From Polyodon spathula (Eukaryota > Chordata > Actinopteri > Acipenseriformes > Polyodontidae), in assembly GCF_017654505.1 (NCBI RefSeq), contig NC_054536.1, positions 36,622,970 to 36,686,969 on the forward strand: 64,000 nucleotides of DNA. The letters are read 5' to 3'. Numbering within the stretch: the first letter of the stretch is position 1; every line of letters begins with the position of its first letter. This document shows positions 13,256 through 24,515 of the stretch, in pieces. The position numbers were made by a program, and so were the translations under genes. The notes below the pieces were generated by a model that saw nothing but the letters and a program-made list of their open reading frames with translations, ran no database searches and was not told the DNA's origin.

Positions 13256-15257
13256 CAGAGCACTTGGAATATTCCTGAATGATATTGTTGTCAAATATGT
13301 ATCAGAAAAAAAACAACAGATGATAAACATTGGAAGTAAAGACAGAGTTCAATGCTGAAAAGATCATTCATTAGCTGTTGGCACAAGTCAGTTAGCTTAC
13401 ACCATTGGTCAACGACACTTGCTGGAACACTGCACATTTTTCTTTTATACATTCGTTCTCTATATTGTGATTGCCAGACCAACAATATTTATTTGTTTAA
13501 CTAGGTCCAGGACCAGGTTCGACATTACAATTTTTCCTTTCCGGTCTGATGTCAAAAAGAAGACAAGCACAGGTCCTTAGTCTTTTTTTTTTTTTTTGGA
13601 AAAAATCGAGAAAAAGAGTGAGGCCGACGGAAGCCGAAAAAAGAGGCGGATCTGAGCAATACGCATAGTCCCTTCACCACAGACATAACACAGACATAAA
13701 CAAACAAGATAGCTGCTTCCACATCCAGTACTCAAAGAATATCACAGATATTTGCCAAGCATTTTTTTAAATTTGTTGATTTACTATAAAACAAGTTTAT
13801 TTTTTAAGCAATAGTGCCCATCGATGAAAGCTCTACCGTGTGCTAGTTGACCACGACTGGAGTTGTGCATCCTGAGCTGAAAGTAGCCTTTACTGAGAAG
13901 ACACTATCGCCATTTAAAAAAAAAAAAAAAATCTCATTATTTTCTTTAATAAAACACTTTTAAAACCTACATTTACCTTGAACTTGTAATAATTCGTCAG
14001 GTGTCATTCTGCTGAGAAAAGTTTAAGGAAAATAGTCACTAAAATGTTCATAAAGGATCAAATACATTAGAGAAAAAAACAAAACAAAACTTTGTTTGCT
14101 TGTTGGGTCTGCTTATAGTTTATCTGAACAGTGCCAGATATCTGAATGGAGCCGTTATAAAGAGGATGTTTACTGAACTGGCTGTGTCTCGCTTTGTTTT
14201 TGTTGAAAGATGCGGTGCATGTGCTCTAGTTGAGCTGACAGGCTGTGAGTGACTGACTCTGCAGTTGCAGGTACATGATTGGTGGCTTTCGTCGACACAG
14301 AGTATTGATTGGCTGGTTTTGGTAGATAATACAATTAATTTGGACCAGTTGTGTCTTTTTTTAGTATTTACTGTCCAACAGTGAACTACGCTTAAAAATA
14401 CAGCAAGTCAAAAAGAAAAAGCCAGTACTTGCACAGATTGATTTTAAATTAGATTCACAGGTGATGCGGTGATATTCCAGTAGGCATCTAACTGCGTATT
14501 AATGCCCACTATAGCTGGAAGTTGATTGCCTGATGATACTGAATCGTTTTCTAGTAGATATTTGCATACTTGCAATAATTTATACACACTTGGAGAAGTA
14601 CACGATGGGTAGCACCTTTCAGAAGCCATTACATTTAGTGGAAAGGCTTTAGAATTGGCTAAGGGATACTAAAAGGATTTTGTAAAATCCTTTCAAGGGA
14701 CTATACTATATATTTTTACTTTCTACTTTAAAAAACATATGGCATTTTAGGAGTCTTTTACTGACTGCCATATTGCTGTTGCTAACAGGAAAAATGTATT
14801 GACCTGACAAAATGGTTGAATAATAATGGGTCTTCTTTACACTAGTGGTAATAAATGTGTTATTCCACTACAACGCTGTGTTCATTCCACCCCCACATAT
14901 CACTGAAAATAACACGCTATTTATTGGAAGGTTTTGCTTCTATTTTGGAATTCTCTTGTTTAAGCAGAAGGGTTTTATGTAATTTCCAACAAGCCTTGTT
15001 TGTAGTCAGTTGAAGCAGTTGGATAACAGATTACTATACATTGTTTTTTTACTTGAATTTCAGACCACTAGTAGTTACCCAAAAGGTTTTCTGTCAAATC
15101 AGTTAACCATTTTACCGATCAGCGGTTCTGTTTATGGCCAAACAATGTCATTGGTACGCAAATGGCCTTACCTTATTGTTTTTATAGTGTGCAACACCCA
15201 TGCCTAATCCCTAAACAGCAGAATAGCCTTAAAAAACATTCATGTTTTGAATTTCAG
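13256..15257. other. Noncoding stretch
   Basis: No exon was recognised. Contents include a T run at 13584-13598, an A run at 13916-13931 and a short purine-rich GC patch at 13600-13650. The minus-strand frame at 14444-14629 was considered and rejected. It is probably intron of the plus-strand gene if the exon at 1857 belongs to it. Confidence 0.45.
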
Positions 15258-15336
15258 GAAGAGCACTTGGTGAAGAAGAAAAAGCTGTCAGGCTAAGAAA
15301 GGAATACAAATCTAATCAGACTGATATCATTATTAA
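15258..15336 (+). CDS. Candidate exon 1 of unnamed plus-strand gene
   Basis: The acceptor is TTGAATTTCAG and the donor is GTGAGT, both strong. The 79 bases hold one open frame: two bases of a split codon, 25 codons, then two bases. The peptide contains RALGEEEKAVRLRKEYKSNQ, highly charged and likely helical or coiled coil. The end phase joins exactly to the exon at 21103. The other frames of this segment contain stops. The role of the protein is unknown to me. Confidence 0.55.
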
Positions 15337-15654
15337 GTGAGTAATGCAAAGGTAGTGAATTGCAGCCAAGATAGAGAGATGAAATAAGTAACAGTAGAAG
15401 TATTTTCATATGCCATTTTATTTATTTTTGTCAAAGGAAATTGCTTTACAAGGGCATCTTAAACTGCAGGAAAGAATGATACACTTTCTGTGGTTTTCCA
15501 AAGGTATGTTTTAATTGTTGTTGTATACATGAGCTCTGTGTTTGGATGTTCAGTTCCTTATGTGACTCATTCATTCAGTGTTAACGTTTAGGTTGAATTT
15601 CAAGGAGAGAAAGTGAGAATTATCTCTTCCTTTTTTAACTTCGTGATGTGTTGT

Positions 15655-15693
15655 CTCCTGATTGGTTAACCAATCTATCCTGCCTCTATAAAA
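15655..15693 (+). promoter_or_regulatory. CCAAT-palindrome plus TATA promoter block
   Basis: A perfect 16-bp palindrome, GATTGGTTAACCAATC (15660-15675), holds a CCAAT box on each strand. TATAAAA follows at 15687-15693. The spacing fits a compact RNA polymerase II promoter with a start near 15720, and it sits directly before the DIRS-like relic, so it probably drove that element. Confidence 0.5.
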
Positions 15694-15904
15694 CACTCCC
15701 ATTTCTAGCAATTTCTTGAGCTTTGTTTGTTTTGCTGCTGATTCCTTACTATTATTAATACGTACCTGGTTTGACCGGTTCACTTTACTGGTTCTGGCTG
15801 ATGACTCTCGCTCTTCGGATCTCCCTTGCTTCTGAACTACAGACCATTCTTTCTGATTACCCCTTTTGCTTGTTTGCTAGGATATGGAGTCCCTATGAAT
15901 ATCA

Positions 15905-16348
15905 TTGCAGTTAAGCAAAAGCTTGTGCACAATAAATGTAATACAAGGATTGGCCTACAAGCAACTCTTAAAAGCGCTGTTTGGCAAGGACATGGCAATA
16001 CTAGCCAGGTCTGACAGGCGCACCATGTTCCTGATGCTATGCAAAGTGCCATTGCATGCAAAGCTGTCTCGGCCAGGCCAATCTACTCCAGCTGCCCAGA
16101 CTGCTCGTCTCAGCACCCCGGCGCTGCAGAGCCTGCCACGCAGGCCCCAGCCCAGACCTTTGCCTCCGAAGCGCTGTATGATGACTAGCTCCTCTCTAAG
16201 GATGCCTTCGCCCAGTCTGCCAGCCTATACGCAGAGATATTCCCTGAAATCAAGGGTTAACTGCAGCTGCTGGTCGAGGCTGTCTCAACCATCAACATCA
16301 GCTCATCCTGCTTCATCAGAGCCTACACTCCTGCTTGTCTCTCGGTGA
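15905..16348 (+). pseudogene. Gag-like Pro/Ser-rich frame of DIRS relic
   Basis: A 147-codon frame becomes rich in Pro, Ser, Ala, Thr and Arg after residue 50, as is often seen in gag-like proteins. It has no zinc knuckle and no motif I can name. It probably belongs to the same DIRS-like element because of position and composition. The start codon is not trustworthy. Confidence 0.3.
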
Positions 16349-16885
16349 CATCACTCACTCCAGCTCCATGGCATCCAGCTGCTGATCAAAGCTAAGTGTT
16401 TTCAATTCATTGCTATGCAGTACCTTGTCATTATATTACATCTCACTGCCAGACCAGCTAAGTGCTTTCAGTATGTTGCTATATTTTGCTGTTTAACCCA
16501 TGATAAATATCATTGAAATTTTATTAGCATCAAATACACTTAAGGTTTTCTGAGATCTTACCCTCTCAATATCAATGACATATCTTGTAATCCTTTAAAT
16601 GAATCGTGCAATACCTGTCATTTACTCTGCTATCTAAATGATTTCAATTGCACTCCTCGCTATTAAAAATAAATAAATAAATAAATACTGCACCTCGTAG
16701 ATAAATATGCGTTGGATGGTGTCGGTATAAAGGACTCTCTTACTGTTCAGATGGATGCAGCAAAACATACGTCTGTTGATCAAGCCAGTGAATGCCGACC
16801 AGCTGCAGATGAAAATCTGGAGCAACATTTCATGCAAGAGACTGAACAAGACCAATCTAACATGGAAATAAACCATCAGAGATCT

Positions 16886-16888
<3 letters not shown>

Positions 16889-16958
<70 letters not shown>
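16889..16958. repeat. (TA)n microsatellite inside DIRS relic
   Basis: About 35 TA units separate the two gag-like segments, so the array grew or was inserted after the element arrived. Confidence 0.95.
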
Positions 16959-16961
<3 letters not shown>

Positions 16962-17175
16962 ATATATCTGCAGCTAATGCACAATGTCTTAAGGTTCTGA
17001 ATCTGCAGAGGAGACCCAGCTCTACCAGAACACTGTCTGGATCCTACACCCTCAGAGCATCCATTCTTGTCACCTCTTCCAGTGCAACCGCACATGCTTT
17101 CCTGTCTGCTGCTGCTCCTCAGCACCGTTCCCTGGGCCAGCCAGCACCTGCTTCAAGATTCTGCCATCAACTCTC

Positions 17176-18147
17176 ATGGCCAGTCATAGCCCAGCTGGCA
17201 CAATCATGCCACATCCAGCAGTATCCAACCGATGTTCACTGAACTGCTTTGCCTCAGCCTTCAAAGCAGCCCCTCCTACCAGAGCAGCCACACAGAGTGC
17301 AGCTTCCAAAATCTTCATGCACGTCAGGCTCCCAGATAGCCTTAGCATTCACATCAGGCTCCTACCTAGACTCAGCATTCACATTAGGCTCCAGCTAGCC
17401 TCAGCAGTCACGTCAGGCTCCCAGCCAGCCTCAGCATCCACTCCTGACTCCCTCTACCAGAAGCCAAGAAGGTGGCTCCACCCCACCTACAAAGCGGCCT
17501 CCTCCAGCACAGCCTCACAATCGGTAGCAGCAAACCATCTAGCAGTGATCGCAAGCAACCACTGTGCCTCACCTTTCAACCCTGCTCCTTCCAACTGCCC
17601 ACCCGTGCAGCACATAACAGCACTCTATCTTGCAGCAATCTGCTCAACCTCAACCTCAACCTTAACCTGCCTCAACAACCATTACGCCATCAAGATTGGA
17701 AGCAAGGAAGAACATAAAAATGTGTACAAATGTCTACTGCAGCACTGGAATGGGCTATCTATGTTCCACGAGGATTGCATAGCGGCTGCAGATCTCACTC
17801 TGTTCACGGACACTTCTCATCTAGGCTGTGGGGCAATCCTGGTCAATCAATGAATCCACTGTATTATTTGGAATTATTCCAATAGTTGCTGCTGCTTTCA
17901 TCTCAGGTAGACCATGGTCTAGAAAATCAATTTTGTCCTATATCGACAACTCAACCACACAATCAATAAAGGCCGATCTTCTGTACCATCCATCATGAAA
18001 TTACTGCAAAGGCTCATATGGCTATCTGTGTCAAACAATTTCTTAATTCAAGCCAGGCATGTGCCCAGTTCCTCTAATAATGTTGCCGATGCTCACCTGT
18101 TTGCAGATTCTATCAGATCATGCCAGCAGCATTGCCTATCCCTCTGA
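17176..18147 (+). pseudogene. DIRS reverse transcriptase/RNase H, frameshifted
   Basis: The frame from 17176 is low-complexity until 17743. It then reads HWNGLSMFHEDC and LTLFTDTSHLGCGAI, the Trp-Asn-Gly and Phe-Thr-Asp-(x)n-Gly-(x)2-Ala pattern of the DIRS RT/RNase H boundary. A stop follows at 17851. Further motifs resume in other frames: SYIDN (catalytic Asp of RNase H), NKGRSSVPSIMKLLQRL after a frameshift near 17965, and ARHVPSSSNNVADAHLF, the His-Val-Pro and Asn-(x)2-Ala-Asp block. The order is as in intact DIRS elements. The main RT palm motifs upstream were not found. Confidence 0.75.
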
Positions 18148-18180
18148 AACCTCCTCCCTTCCATCACCTCAACAACTTAT

Positions 18181-18741
18181 TTTTTTGGCTACAAACTTAA
18201 AATTATGTTCCAATATGTGTGTGTAAATGGTTGTTTTTCACCTATTTGCAATCTACAATCTTAAGTAATATTCAATGACTCATAGGCCTCACAATTCTTC
18301 TTATTTTGTATTGCACATATATGCATATGCGCTTCTAAAATTCATCTTTCAGATCAAACTTTTAGAAATAAATAAAATGAACTCAGCAAATCTTCTGATT
18401 ATTATTATTATTATAAGCAAAAAGCATGATATAGAATTAAGTATAAGCTGCCTTTGAGGTGTAAAGTTATGGAGTCCAAGAGATGTGTTCAAAGGAAAAA
18501 CAAAAAAAAATTGGCCGAATCTCCAGGGCTCCATATTTAAAGTGTGATGGTAGCTCCTTTATAATAGTACAACATTGTTACATGTTTTTGTTTACACCTT
18601 GTGTATCTTGATCTTTGATTTATTTAACATAACACACAGACCTTGGTTGTAATAATAACTGACTTTTATTCATAAAACCACGAGCCTCTCACTAACTGTA
18701 AACGGTTTCAGTAGATAGAACAGCTGTACACATTGGCTTAC
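18181..18741. other. AT-rich noncoding stretch
   Basis: No gene recognised. The short frames at 18275-18534 are low-complexity. Confidence 0.5.
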
Positions 18742-18880
18742 CTTGAAAAAGAAGTTGTTCCCCGCACGTCTGTCACCTTTGTGTTACAATGCTTGCAATT
18801 TGCCGTCCATTTATTATTGTGTTCATCAATTTCAAAATTAATGTAGGCAAACTGAATGACGGCGCCTGCTTCGATGCCAT
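18742..18880 (-). pseudogene. hAT transposase BED-finger first exon
   Basis: Read on the minus strand, a Met codon at 18880 is followed after a one-base deletion by EAGAVIQFAYINFEIDE, then NKWTANCKHCNTKVTD and RGTTSFSR. It ends at a good donor (AAG then GTAAGCC). Trp, the Cys-x2-Cys pair and the Gly-Thr-Thr-Ser step fit the first half of a BED-type zinc finger. In hAT transposases this sits at the N-terminus and binds the ends of the element. The His half would lie in the next exon, which I did not find. The deletion breaks the frame, so this is a relic. It is not clearly linked to the hAT fragment at 44 kb. Confidence 0.6.
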
Positions 18881-18965
18881 TTCAGCTCATAGATAAGAGA
18901 AACTTGCGAGGTCTGAATTTGTTATGGAAACTGTCAGTAGCTATATTTCCATCCAAAAAAATAAA

Positions 18966-18968
<3 letters not shown>

Positions 18969-19004
<36 letters not shown>
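18969..19004. repeat. (TA)n microsatellite
   Basis: About 18 uninterrupted TA units in an A-rich setting. Confidence 0.95.
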
Positions 19005-19006
<2 letters not shown>

Positions 19007-19464
19007 ATAAAAATAATATACTTAGCCTAATATACAAACCATAAAATTCATAGATTAAACGGGACCAGGAGCTTGGTCTTGAAAACGGGAGGGTCCTGAT
19101 CAAGACTTGACAGATATGTACAAATAACACTATTTCTAGGCATTTGTGTTGCTGACACAATTTTGTTAAAGTAACTAGTGTATTACAGGAAATTTATTTG
19201 GTGACAGGAGGAAAGTTTGCTTCATGGGAGAGGCTGAGAGACACTGTAGCAGCACAAAGTCTTATGCGTTAAATTTAGTAATTTTGAATGCTGCTCTCTA
19301 GACTCGAGTATAATGGCTACATTATTTTGTATTTAATAGCTATCAATGTATAAAAGTGAGTGCATTTTGGAGTATAAAAAAGGATATATGATAATCGAGG
19401 AAATAAAATAATCTTGAGAATGTTTATGAATGAGACCAATCTGCGTGCTGCCTGCTAAAGACCA

Positions 19465-19585
19465 AGACCCGATGAGCCGAGACCCAGACAAAGACCCGAC
19501 GAGTCGAGACCCAGACCAAGACCTGACGAGCTGAGACCCAGACCAAGACCTGACGAGCTGAGACCCAGACCCAGACGAAGACCAT
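19465..19585 (+). repeat. 27-bp minisatellite, about four units
   Basis: The anchor GACGAG or GATGAG recurs at 19471, 19498, 19525 and 19552, an exact 27-base period. The spacers read CCCAGACCAAGACC with small variants. The last two full units are nearly identical. Because 27 is a multiple of three, one plus-strand frame stays open, with a nine-residue Arg/Pro repeat of the form RPDE-x-RPRP. No start codon or splice signal supports translation. Confidence 0.9.
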
Positions 19586-19669
19586 AAACATTTTATTAAA
19601 ACTCTAGGTCACTGGACTTCAACAGCAGTTGAGTCTTTTGAATGTCAGCTTCAGACATTGTCTCAGCCC

Positions 19670-19735
19670 AGCAATCCCTAGCTAGTTTGCCCGGGGTAGG
19701 GGCGCCTTCTCCGCCGGGACTACCAGAGGTTTCCA
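19670..19735 (+). repeat. Segment shared with the 55.83 kb relic
   Basis: TAGCTAG, GCCCGGGGTAGGGG, CTCCGCCGGGACTACC and AGAGGTTT occur in the same order and spacing as at about 55830-55895, with roughly 80% identity by eye. It is probably a fragment of the same DIRS-like family. The matching frames read LASLPGVGAPSPPG here and SMPGVGWRPLRQ in the other copy. Confidence 0.6.
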
Positions 19736-19742
19736 TCTTAAA

Positions 19743-19743
<1 letters not shown>

Positions 19744-19815
<72 letters not shown>
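19744..19815. repeat. (TA)n microsatellite
   Basis: About 36 uninterrupted TA units. Confidence 0.97.
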
Positions 19816-19818
<3 letters not shown>

Positions 19819-19938
19819 TCTTGTTTTCCTCTCTGATGCAGGAATGGCTTTCTTCTATTTGTTTTACTAATCTTGCTAAGTCCTGTTTGTCTTCTATTCT
19901 ATAGTGTTGTGCAGGGCACAGTCTTCTTTCCCTTCACT

Positions 19939-19958
19939 GGGGGGGGGGGGGGGGGGGG
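19939..19958. repeat. 20-base G run
   Basis: An uninterrupted poly(G) tract. It could form a G-quadruplex, and its exact length may be a sequencing uncertainty. Confidence 0.9.
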
Positions 19959-21102
19959 TATGATCACTTCCCCTGGCTTCAAACTCTCTAGCCAGCAGGA
20001 CCACCGGCCACAATCATCTTACCTTTCGCATTATGTGCGCTATTCTGCTATGTTTCTATACAGGACCTTTAGTTCCTCTACTCTCTCAAACTTTGTAATT
20101 ATACTAGCATCTGTTTCCTTACAGCCCACTCCAAGTGCCATTGCTGCATAATCATATGGGCCTCCCTTTATCTTATTTTCTTCCTTCGAGGACTTGATTA
20201 CAAGAACGTTTGGCCCTGTCGAGTCGGGGCCACTCTCCTCCCACCTGTGGTTTTGCATCCGCATCCAAGCCGCCACTGTGGCTCTCCAGTGAGTAGGGGA
20301 CTAACACTTTAGGTTTTCCAGGTCTCGGGGGGGTCATCTGACAAGCCTTCACTCACCAAGGTTCCCGATCACGAGACTGAGACTTGCTTTCCTAACCACT
20401 TTTCCCCCTTCAAGTAAATAGCTCTCATCGAGCCTGCTACAAATCACTCTCTATAAAAAAATCACTCTCTATACATGTTTCACCAACACTCTGCGAATGT
20501 TTCATTGTAATTATATAAATAAAATATAAAGTAATACTGTAAAATACTTGTGGGTATTTTGTTTACAAACAGTATCAACTTTATGTTTTTTCCAGTGCAC
20601 ACTAGAAATGTGCATTTACTTCCCTTTCCCTGAAGACAGAGCATGTTTGAGTTTTATAAATCCTTATGGCACCATGCCGACTGACACAATGAAATCGGGA
20701 AAATGTACATCAGTATTTTATACTGGTTATTGCTGATATAATTTAGACACCAGGACTTTCAGATTTGTGTAGTAATGTTAATCCAAACTGACCTGCACAC
20801 TGTTTCACCTCAATAAAGTCATGCTTATACCAGTTGGCTAATAAATATCCAGCAATTCATTATATAAATTTAAACAAAATATTTACTAGTTATGCCTGTA
20901 AAGTATTTCATCATAAATGAACGCTAAAGTATTATTATATTTTTCATGTTCCATCTGTAGATTTGAAAAATGACCCATTGAAAGTAAAATGAGACCTGCA
21001 ATCTAAGCTCAAACAAGCATATTCTGCATAATGTGCAGTGTGTTAATTTTTAATAGATGGTATTTTACTAGCAGCAAAGTGGTAGACATTGTTGTGTTGC
21101 AG

Positions 21103-21220
21103 CGCAGAAAGTCAGTTGCTTAAGGCACTGAAAAAACACAATGGTGAAGTGACTGCCAAGTACAGTCAACTGACTGAAACCAAGCCTAGGCCTGACAGGA
21201 TAAGAGGAATGAAGTGGAAG
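21103..21220 (+). CDS. Candidate exon 2 of unnamed plus-strand gene
   Basis: The acceptor is GTGTTGCAG and the donor is GTAAGG, both good. The segment is one base plus 39 open codons. The peptide includes AESQLLKALKKHNGEVTAKY and ends RIRGMKWK; the first part suggests a basic amphipathic helix. An alternative acceptor five bases later (GCGCAG) keeps the same frame and would drop two residues. The start phase fits the exon at 15258 and the end phase fits the exon at 25813. Of the candidate exons this has the best splice-site pair. Confidence 0.6.
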
Positions 21221-22139
21221 GTAAGGTCTTTAAACAAGAATTAAAACTGCTGTAATGAACATTAACAAACAGGAAATGTTGTTTTCAATTTTGATTATTC
21301 TTATTCTTGATTATTATTTTTATTATTCCAACAGATAATTGTTCAATAAGTTATTAAATATTTAATAGCAGTCAAAACAAACAATACTGTACAGAGGGAA
21401 TTGTGTTGATAGTGTAAATATAAGTAACACAAGTTAAAATAAAAATAACAATTATAAAATGGAAATGTAAAAAATATGGATATACCATCAATCAGTTGAT
21501 TGAAATAAAAAGGGAGTTCCATAATTTATAGTTCATAGAGATACAGTTAAAAAAAAGATCTTTGCATTACCTTTGAATGGTTTAAAATGTAACATCTATT
21601 TTTTTTTTAAGAAACAAAACATGTTGATTCAGTAGTTGCCTAGTGATGAGGCTGCTATGCCACTATTCAGGCTTAGAGATGTAATGAATCTTCTATCAGC
21701 CTTTCCTGCCAGGGTGACAACTTGCTTTGAGGAAGGTTGTAAATGCAAGAGAGATTGTGGTATAATTCCTCAGACTGGCATTTCTGCCCCCCAGTCACCA
21801 TTCGATTATCTCCCAAATTGCTGTGTTTCAGAGAGATAAAGATTTTTTATGGCTTGCTGACTTGAAACAACCAGCACAGCCAGAAAAGCAATGGCTAACC
21901 TGCCATGCATAGTAATTTCATTGGTAAATGACAAAATCTTTGTTTATATGACATTTCCAAAATTGCTGCAGCAGATGAATCTAAAATATAAAATGTCACA
22001 TTTGGCATGCAAAACTATGAAAATATATTTCTCTGCAAAATTCATGGAGGCATTTAATTTAGAATGTGTTTAATAACTAAGCCTGCCTGCATCAGTAATC
22101 CTGCCTTGAGGTTCGAAAAAGATTGTCATATTTATTCAC

Positions 22140-22170
<31 letters not shown>

Positions 22171-23149
22171 TCTCAGCCAAAATTTTTAAGGGTAAATGTT
22201 CATTGTTAATTAAGATTTACTAATTAAAATTAAAATAATTAACGAGAATGCTTAATCTTTGAATATTAGGCTATACTTAGAAAGAAAATAAGTTTTTTTT
22301 TTTTTTTTTATGTTGTGTTTCCTGTATATTAAGGATATTTAAAAATCGCTCAATTTAAACCCTGAAAAAAAATGTAAACTAAGGATGTCTCTCTGCCAAA
22401 AATGTTGAGGTTACTTGGTAGCAGCTTTGATCTCATCTGTGGGAGTGGTGTAATGTTATGACACCTAAGGCGCAATAAGGACTCTAAGCAAATTAACTAG
22501 CTCTGAAACGGAAAATTGCCTCATTTAACCTTTTACCTTCCTGGGAGATTTAACTTTTGCATCTAGGTACTAAAGACAATGCATCAAGATCAAATTGTTA
22601 AAAACCTGATCTAGATAGCATTAGTACCAGGTGGGTTAGTTAGTCTTAACTATGGAGCTGAAAGCCCCAACCTTCTGGATGCAATGTGTGGGCTAAACCG
22701 CTTTACCACCAATTATACTAATTTCAGTTTACTAAAAGGGTTTTGTGTATGCAAGGATGCTCAGCAAGGAGATTCGACAGTATTACGTTCAAGCTAATCA
22801 TTACTTACTGACTGTTACTGATTTAGTGGACAGTGCCAAGCTCACTTTGCTCTTATGGTAAATTCCCTGTAATATAAAACAAGGCTTCATGTCAGACTGT
22901 TTCCAGTGTGAACGCGTAACTTTATCAAGTAGAGAGAGCACCGATTTTAAATTCTACTCAGCAGTCACACATCATTCATCAGTCTCCTCTGTCTTCACAC
23001 CTCAGGGTCAAAACCATGGCTAGGGTTTCTTGATGACCATCTTTTCTTGCTGCAACTTGTTAAGTTTTTGGTGGGGGATTTGGTCATATGTTGCCGAAGC
23101 AATGACTACAAATTAATAATCTTACTATATGACTACGATGTAATAACAA
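21221..23149. other. Noncoding stretch, probably intron
   Basis: Nothing recognisable apart from T runs near 22140-22165 and 22292-22309. Open frames at 21636 and 21891 lack splice signals and protein character. Confidence 0.5.
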
Positions 23150-23948
23150 ACATGCTCAATGGGTGACATGTCTGGTGAGTATGCAGGCCTTAAAAGAACT
23201 GGGACATTTTCAGCTTCCAGGAATCGTGTACAGATCCTTGCGACATGGGGCCGTGCATTATCATGCTGAAACATGAGGTGATGGAGGCGGATGAATGGCA
23301 TGACAATGGGCCACAGGAGCTCATCACGGTATCTCTGTGCATTCAAATTGCCATTGATAAAATGCAATTGTGTTTGTTGTCCGTAGCTTATGCCTGCCCA
23401 TACCATAACCCCACCGCCACCATGGGGCTCTCTGTTCACAACGTTGACATCAGCAAACCGCTCGCCCACACGACGCCATACACGCTGTCTGCCATCTGCC
23501 CGGTACAGTTGAAACTGCGATTCATCCATGAAGAACACACTTCTCCAGCATGCCAATGGCCATCAAAGGTGAGCATTTGCTCACTGAACTCAGTTACAAC
23601 GCCGAACTGCAGTCAGGTCAAGACCCTGGTGAGGACGACGAGCACGCAGATGGGCTTCCCTGAGATGGTTCCTGACAGTTTGTGCAAACCAACAGTTTCA
23701 TCAGCTGTCCGAGTGGCTGGTCTCAGACGATCCCGCAGGTGAAGAAGCCAGATGTGGAGGTCCTGGGCTGGCGTGGTTACACCTCGTCTGCGGTTGTGAG
23801 GCCGGTTGGACATACTGCCAAATTCTCTAAAATGACGTTGGAGGCCGCTTATGGTAGAGAAATGAACATTCAATTCTCTGGCAACAGCTCTGTTAAACAT
23901 TCCTGCAGTCAGCATGCCAATTGCATGCTCCCTCAAAACTTGAGACAT
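23150..23948 (-). pseudogene. Tc1-like transposase, frameshifted and 3'-truncated
   Basis: From the Met at 23948 the first 110 residues hold a paired-type helix-turn-helix domain (EHAIGMLTAGMFNRAVARE and a second helix set) followed by an Arg-rich linker. A frameshift near 23600 precedes the catalytic domain, whose frame has VFFMDESQFQLYRADG (first catalytic Asp), HGGGGVMVWAGISYG, FQHDNARPHVAR (second Asp) and AYSPDMSPIEH (third acidic residue). The frame then runs into foreign sequence, losing roughly the last 60-70 residues usual for the family. All three catalytic acids are still present. The Tc1 at 6 kb is a different subfamily. Confidence 0.93.
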
Positions 23949-24258
23949 CTGTGGCACTGTGATGTGTGACAAAACTGCACATTTTAGAGTGGCCTTTTAT
24001 TGTCCCCAGCACAAGGTGCACCTGTGTAATGATCACGCTGTTTAATCAGCTTCTTGATATGCCACACCTGTCAGGTGGACAGATTATCTTGGCAAAGGAG
24101 AAATGCTCACTAACAGGGATGTAAACAAATTTGTGCACATAATTTGAGAGAAATAAGCTTTTTGTGCGTATGGAAAATGTCTGGGATCTTTTATTTCAGC
24201 TCATGAAACATGGGACCAACACTTTACATGTTGCATTTATATTTTTGTTCAGTGTATA
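23150..24258 (-). mobile_element. Tc1-like transposon, truncated at one end
   Basis: The right end, about 24185-24258, holds the inverted-repeat segment CATGGGACCAACACTTTACA and then TTTTTGTTCAGTGTAT, a terminal repeat widespread in fish Tc1-like elements. The minus-strand transposase lies inside. The left copy of the terminal repeat is absent: homology stops inside the coding region at about 23150 and unrelated DNA follows. So the 3' end of the element was lost or never inserted. Confidence 0.9.
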
Positions 24259-24515
24259 TTACAAATCAAAACAAGAACATGTAAATAAATATAAACATCT
24301 GAAAAAACATTGGTTTACAACATACATATTTATAAAACTGAAACAATAGCAATACATCTTTAACTTTTCAACAACAATCAGTTAATTATCAGATGAGCAA
24401 AAGCAACTGAACAACGTAGATGAATAAACTTAGAAGAAAGCATTTCACAGAAGAGCACAGCACAAATATTATAAAAAAAAAAGTCTAATTTATTTTTCTT
24501 TTGTTGACCTTGAGT
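24259..24515. other. Spacer between Tc1 and piggyBac relics
   Basis: AT-rich spacer with no recognised content. Confidence 0.5.

Larger units (their letters stand above)
15541..18180 (+). mobile_element. DIRS-type retroelement relic
   Basis: A promoter-like block at 15655-15693 is followed by Pro/Ser-rich gag-like frames (15905-16348 and 17176-17740) and then reverse-transcriptase/RNase H motifs at 17743-18147. This order and the RNase H signature match DIRS-type elements, common in fish and amphibians. A (TA)n tract interrupts it at 16889-16958. No tyrosine recombinase region was recognised, so the 3' part is lost. The left and right limits are approximate because no terminal repeats were found. 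Confidence 0.65.
19586..21102. other. Mostly noncoding; part may be DIRS-derived
   Basis: A short segment at 19670-19735 matches one at 55.83 kb. It is followed by a (TA)n array and a GC-richer block to about 20410 with a G run. The GC-rich block resembles transposon-derived DNA, but I cannot assign it. From 20410 to 21102 it is plain AT-rich DNA, probably intron. Confidence 0.4.

Noticed and set aside
14444..14629. Minus-strand frame that looked faintly like a hAT C-terminus
   Set aside because: No conserved dimerisation motif could be found and no transposon ends flank it.
22640..22720. Possible tRNA-like or SINE remnant around GGCTAAACCGCTTTACC
   Set aside because: No cloverleaf and no clear A and B box pair could be built.
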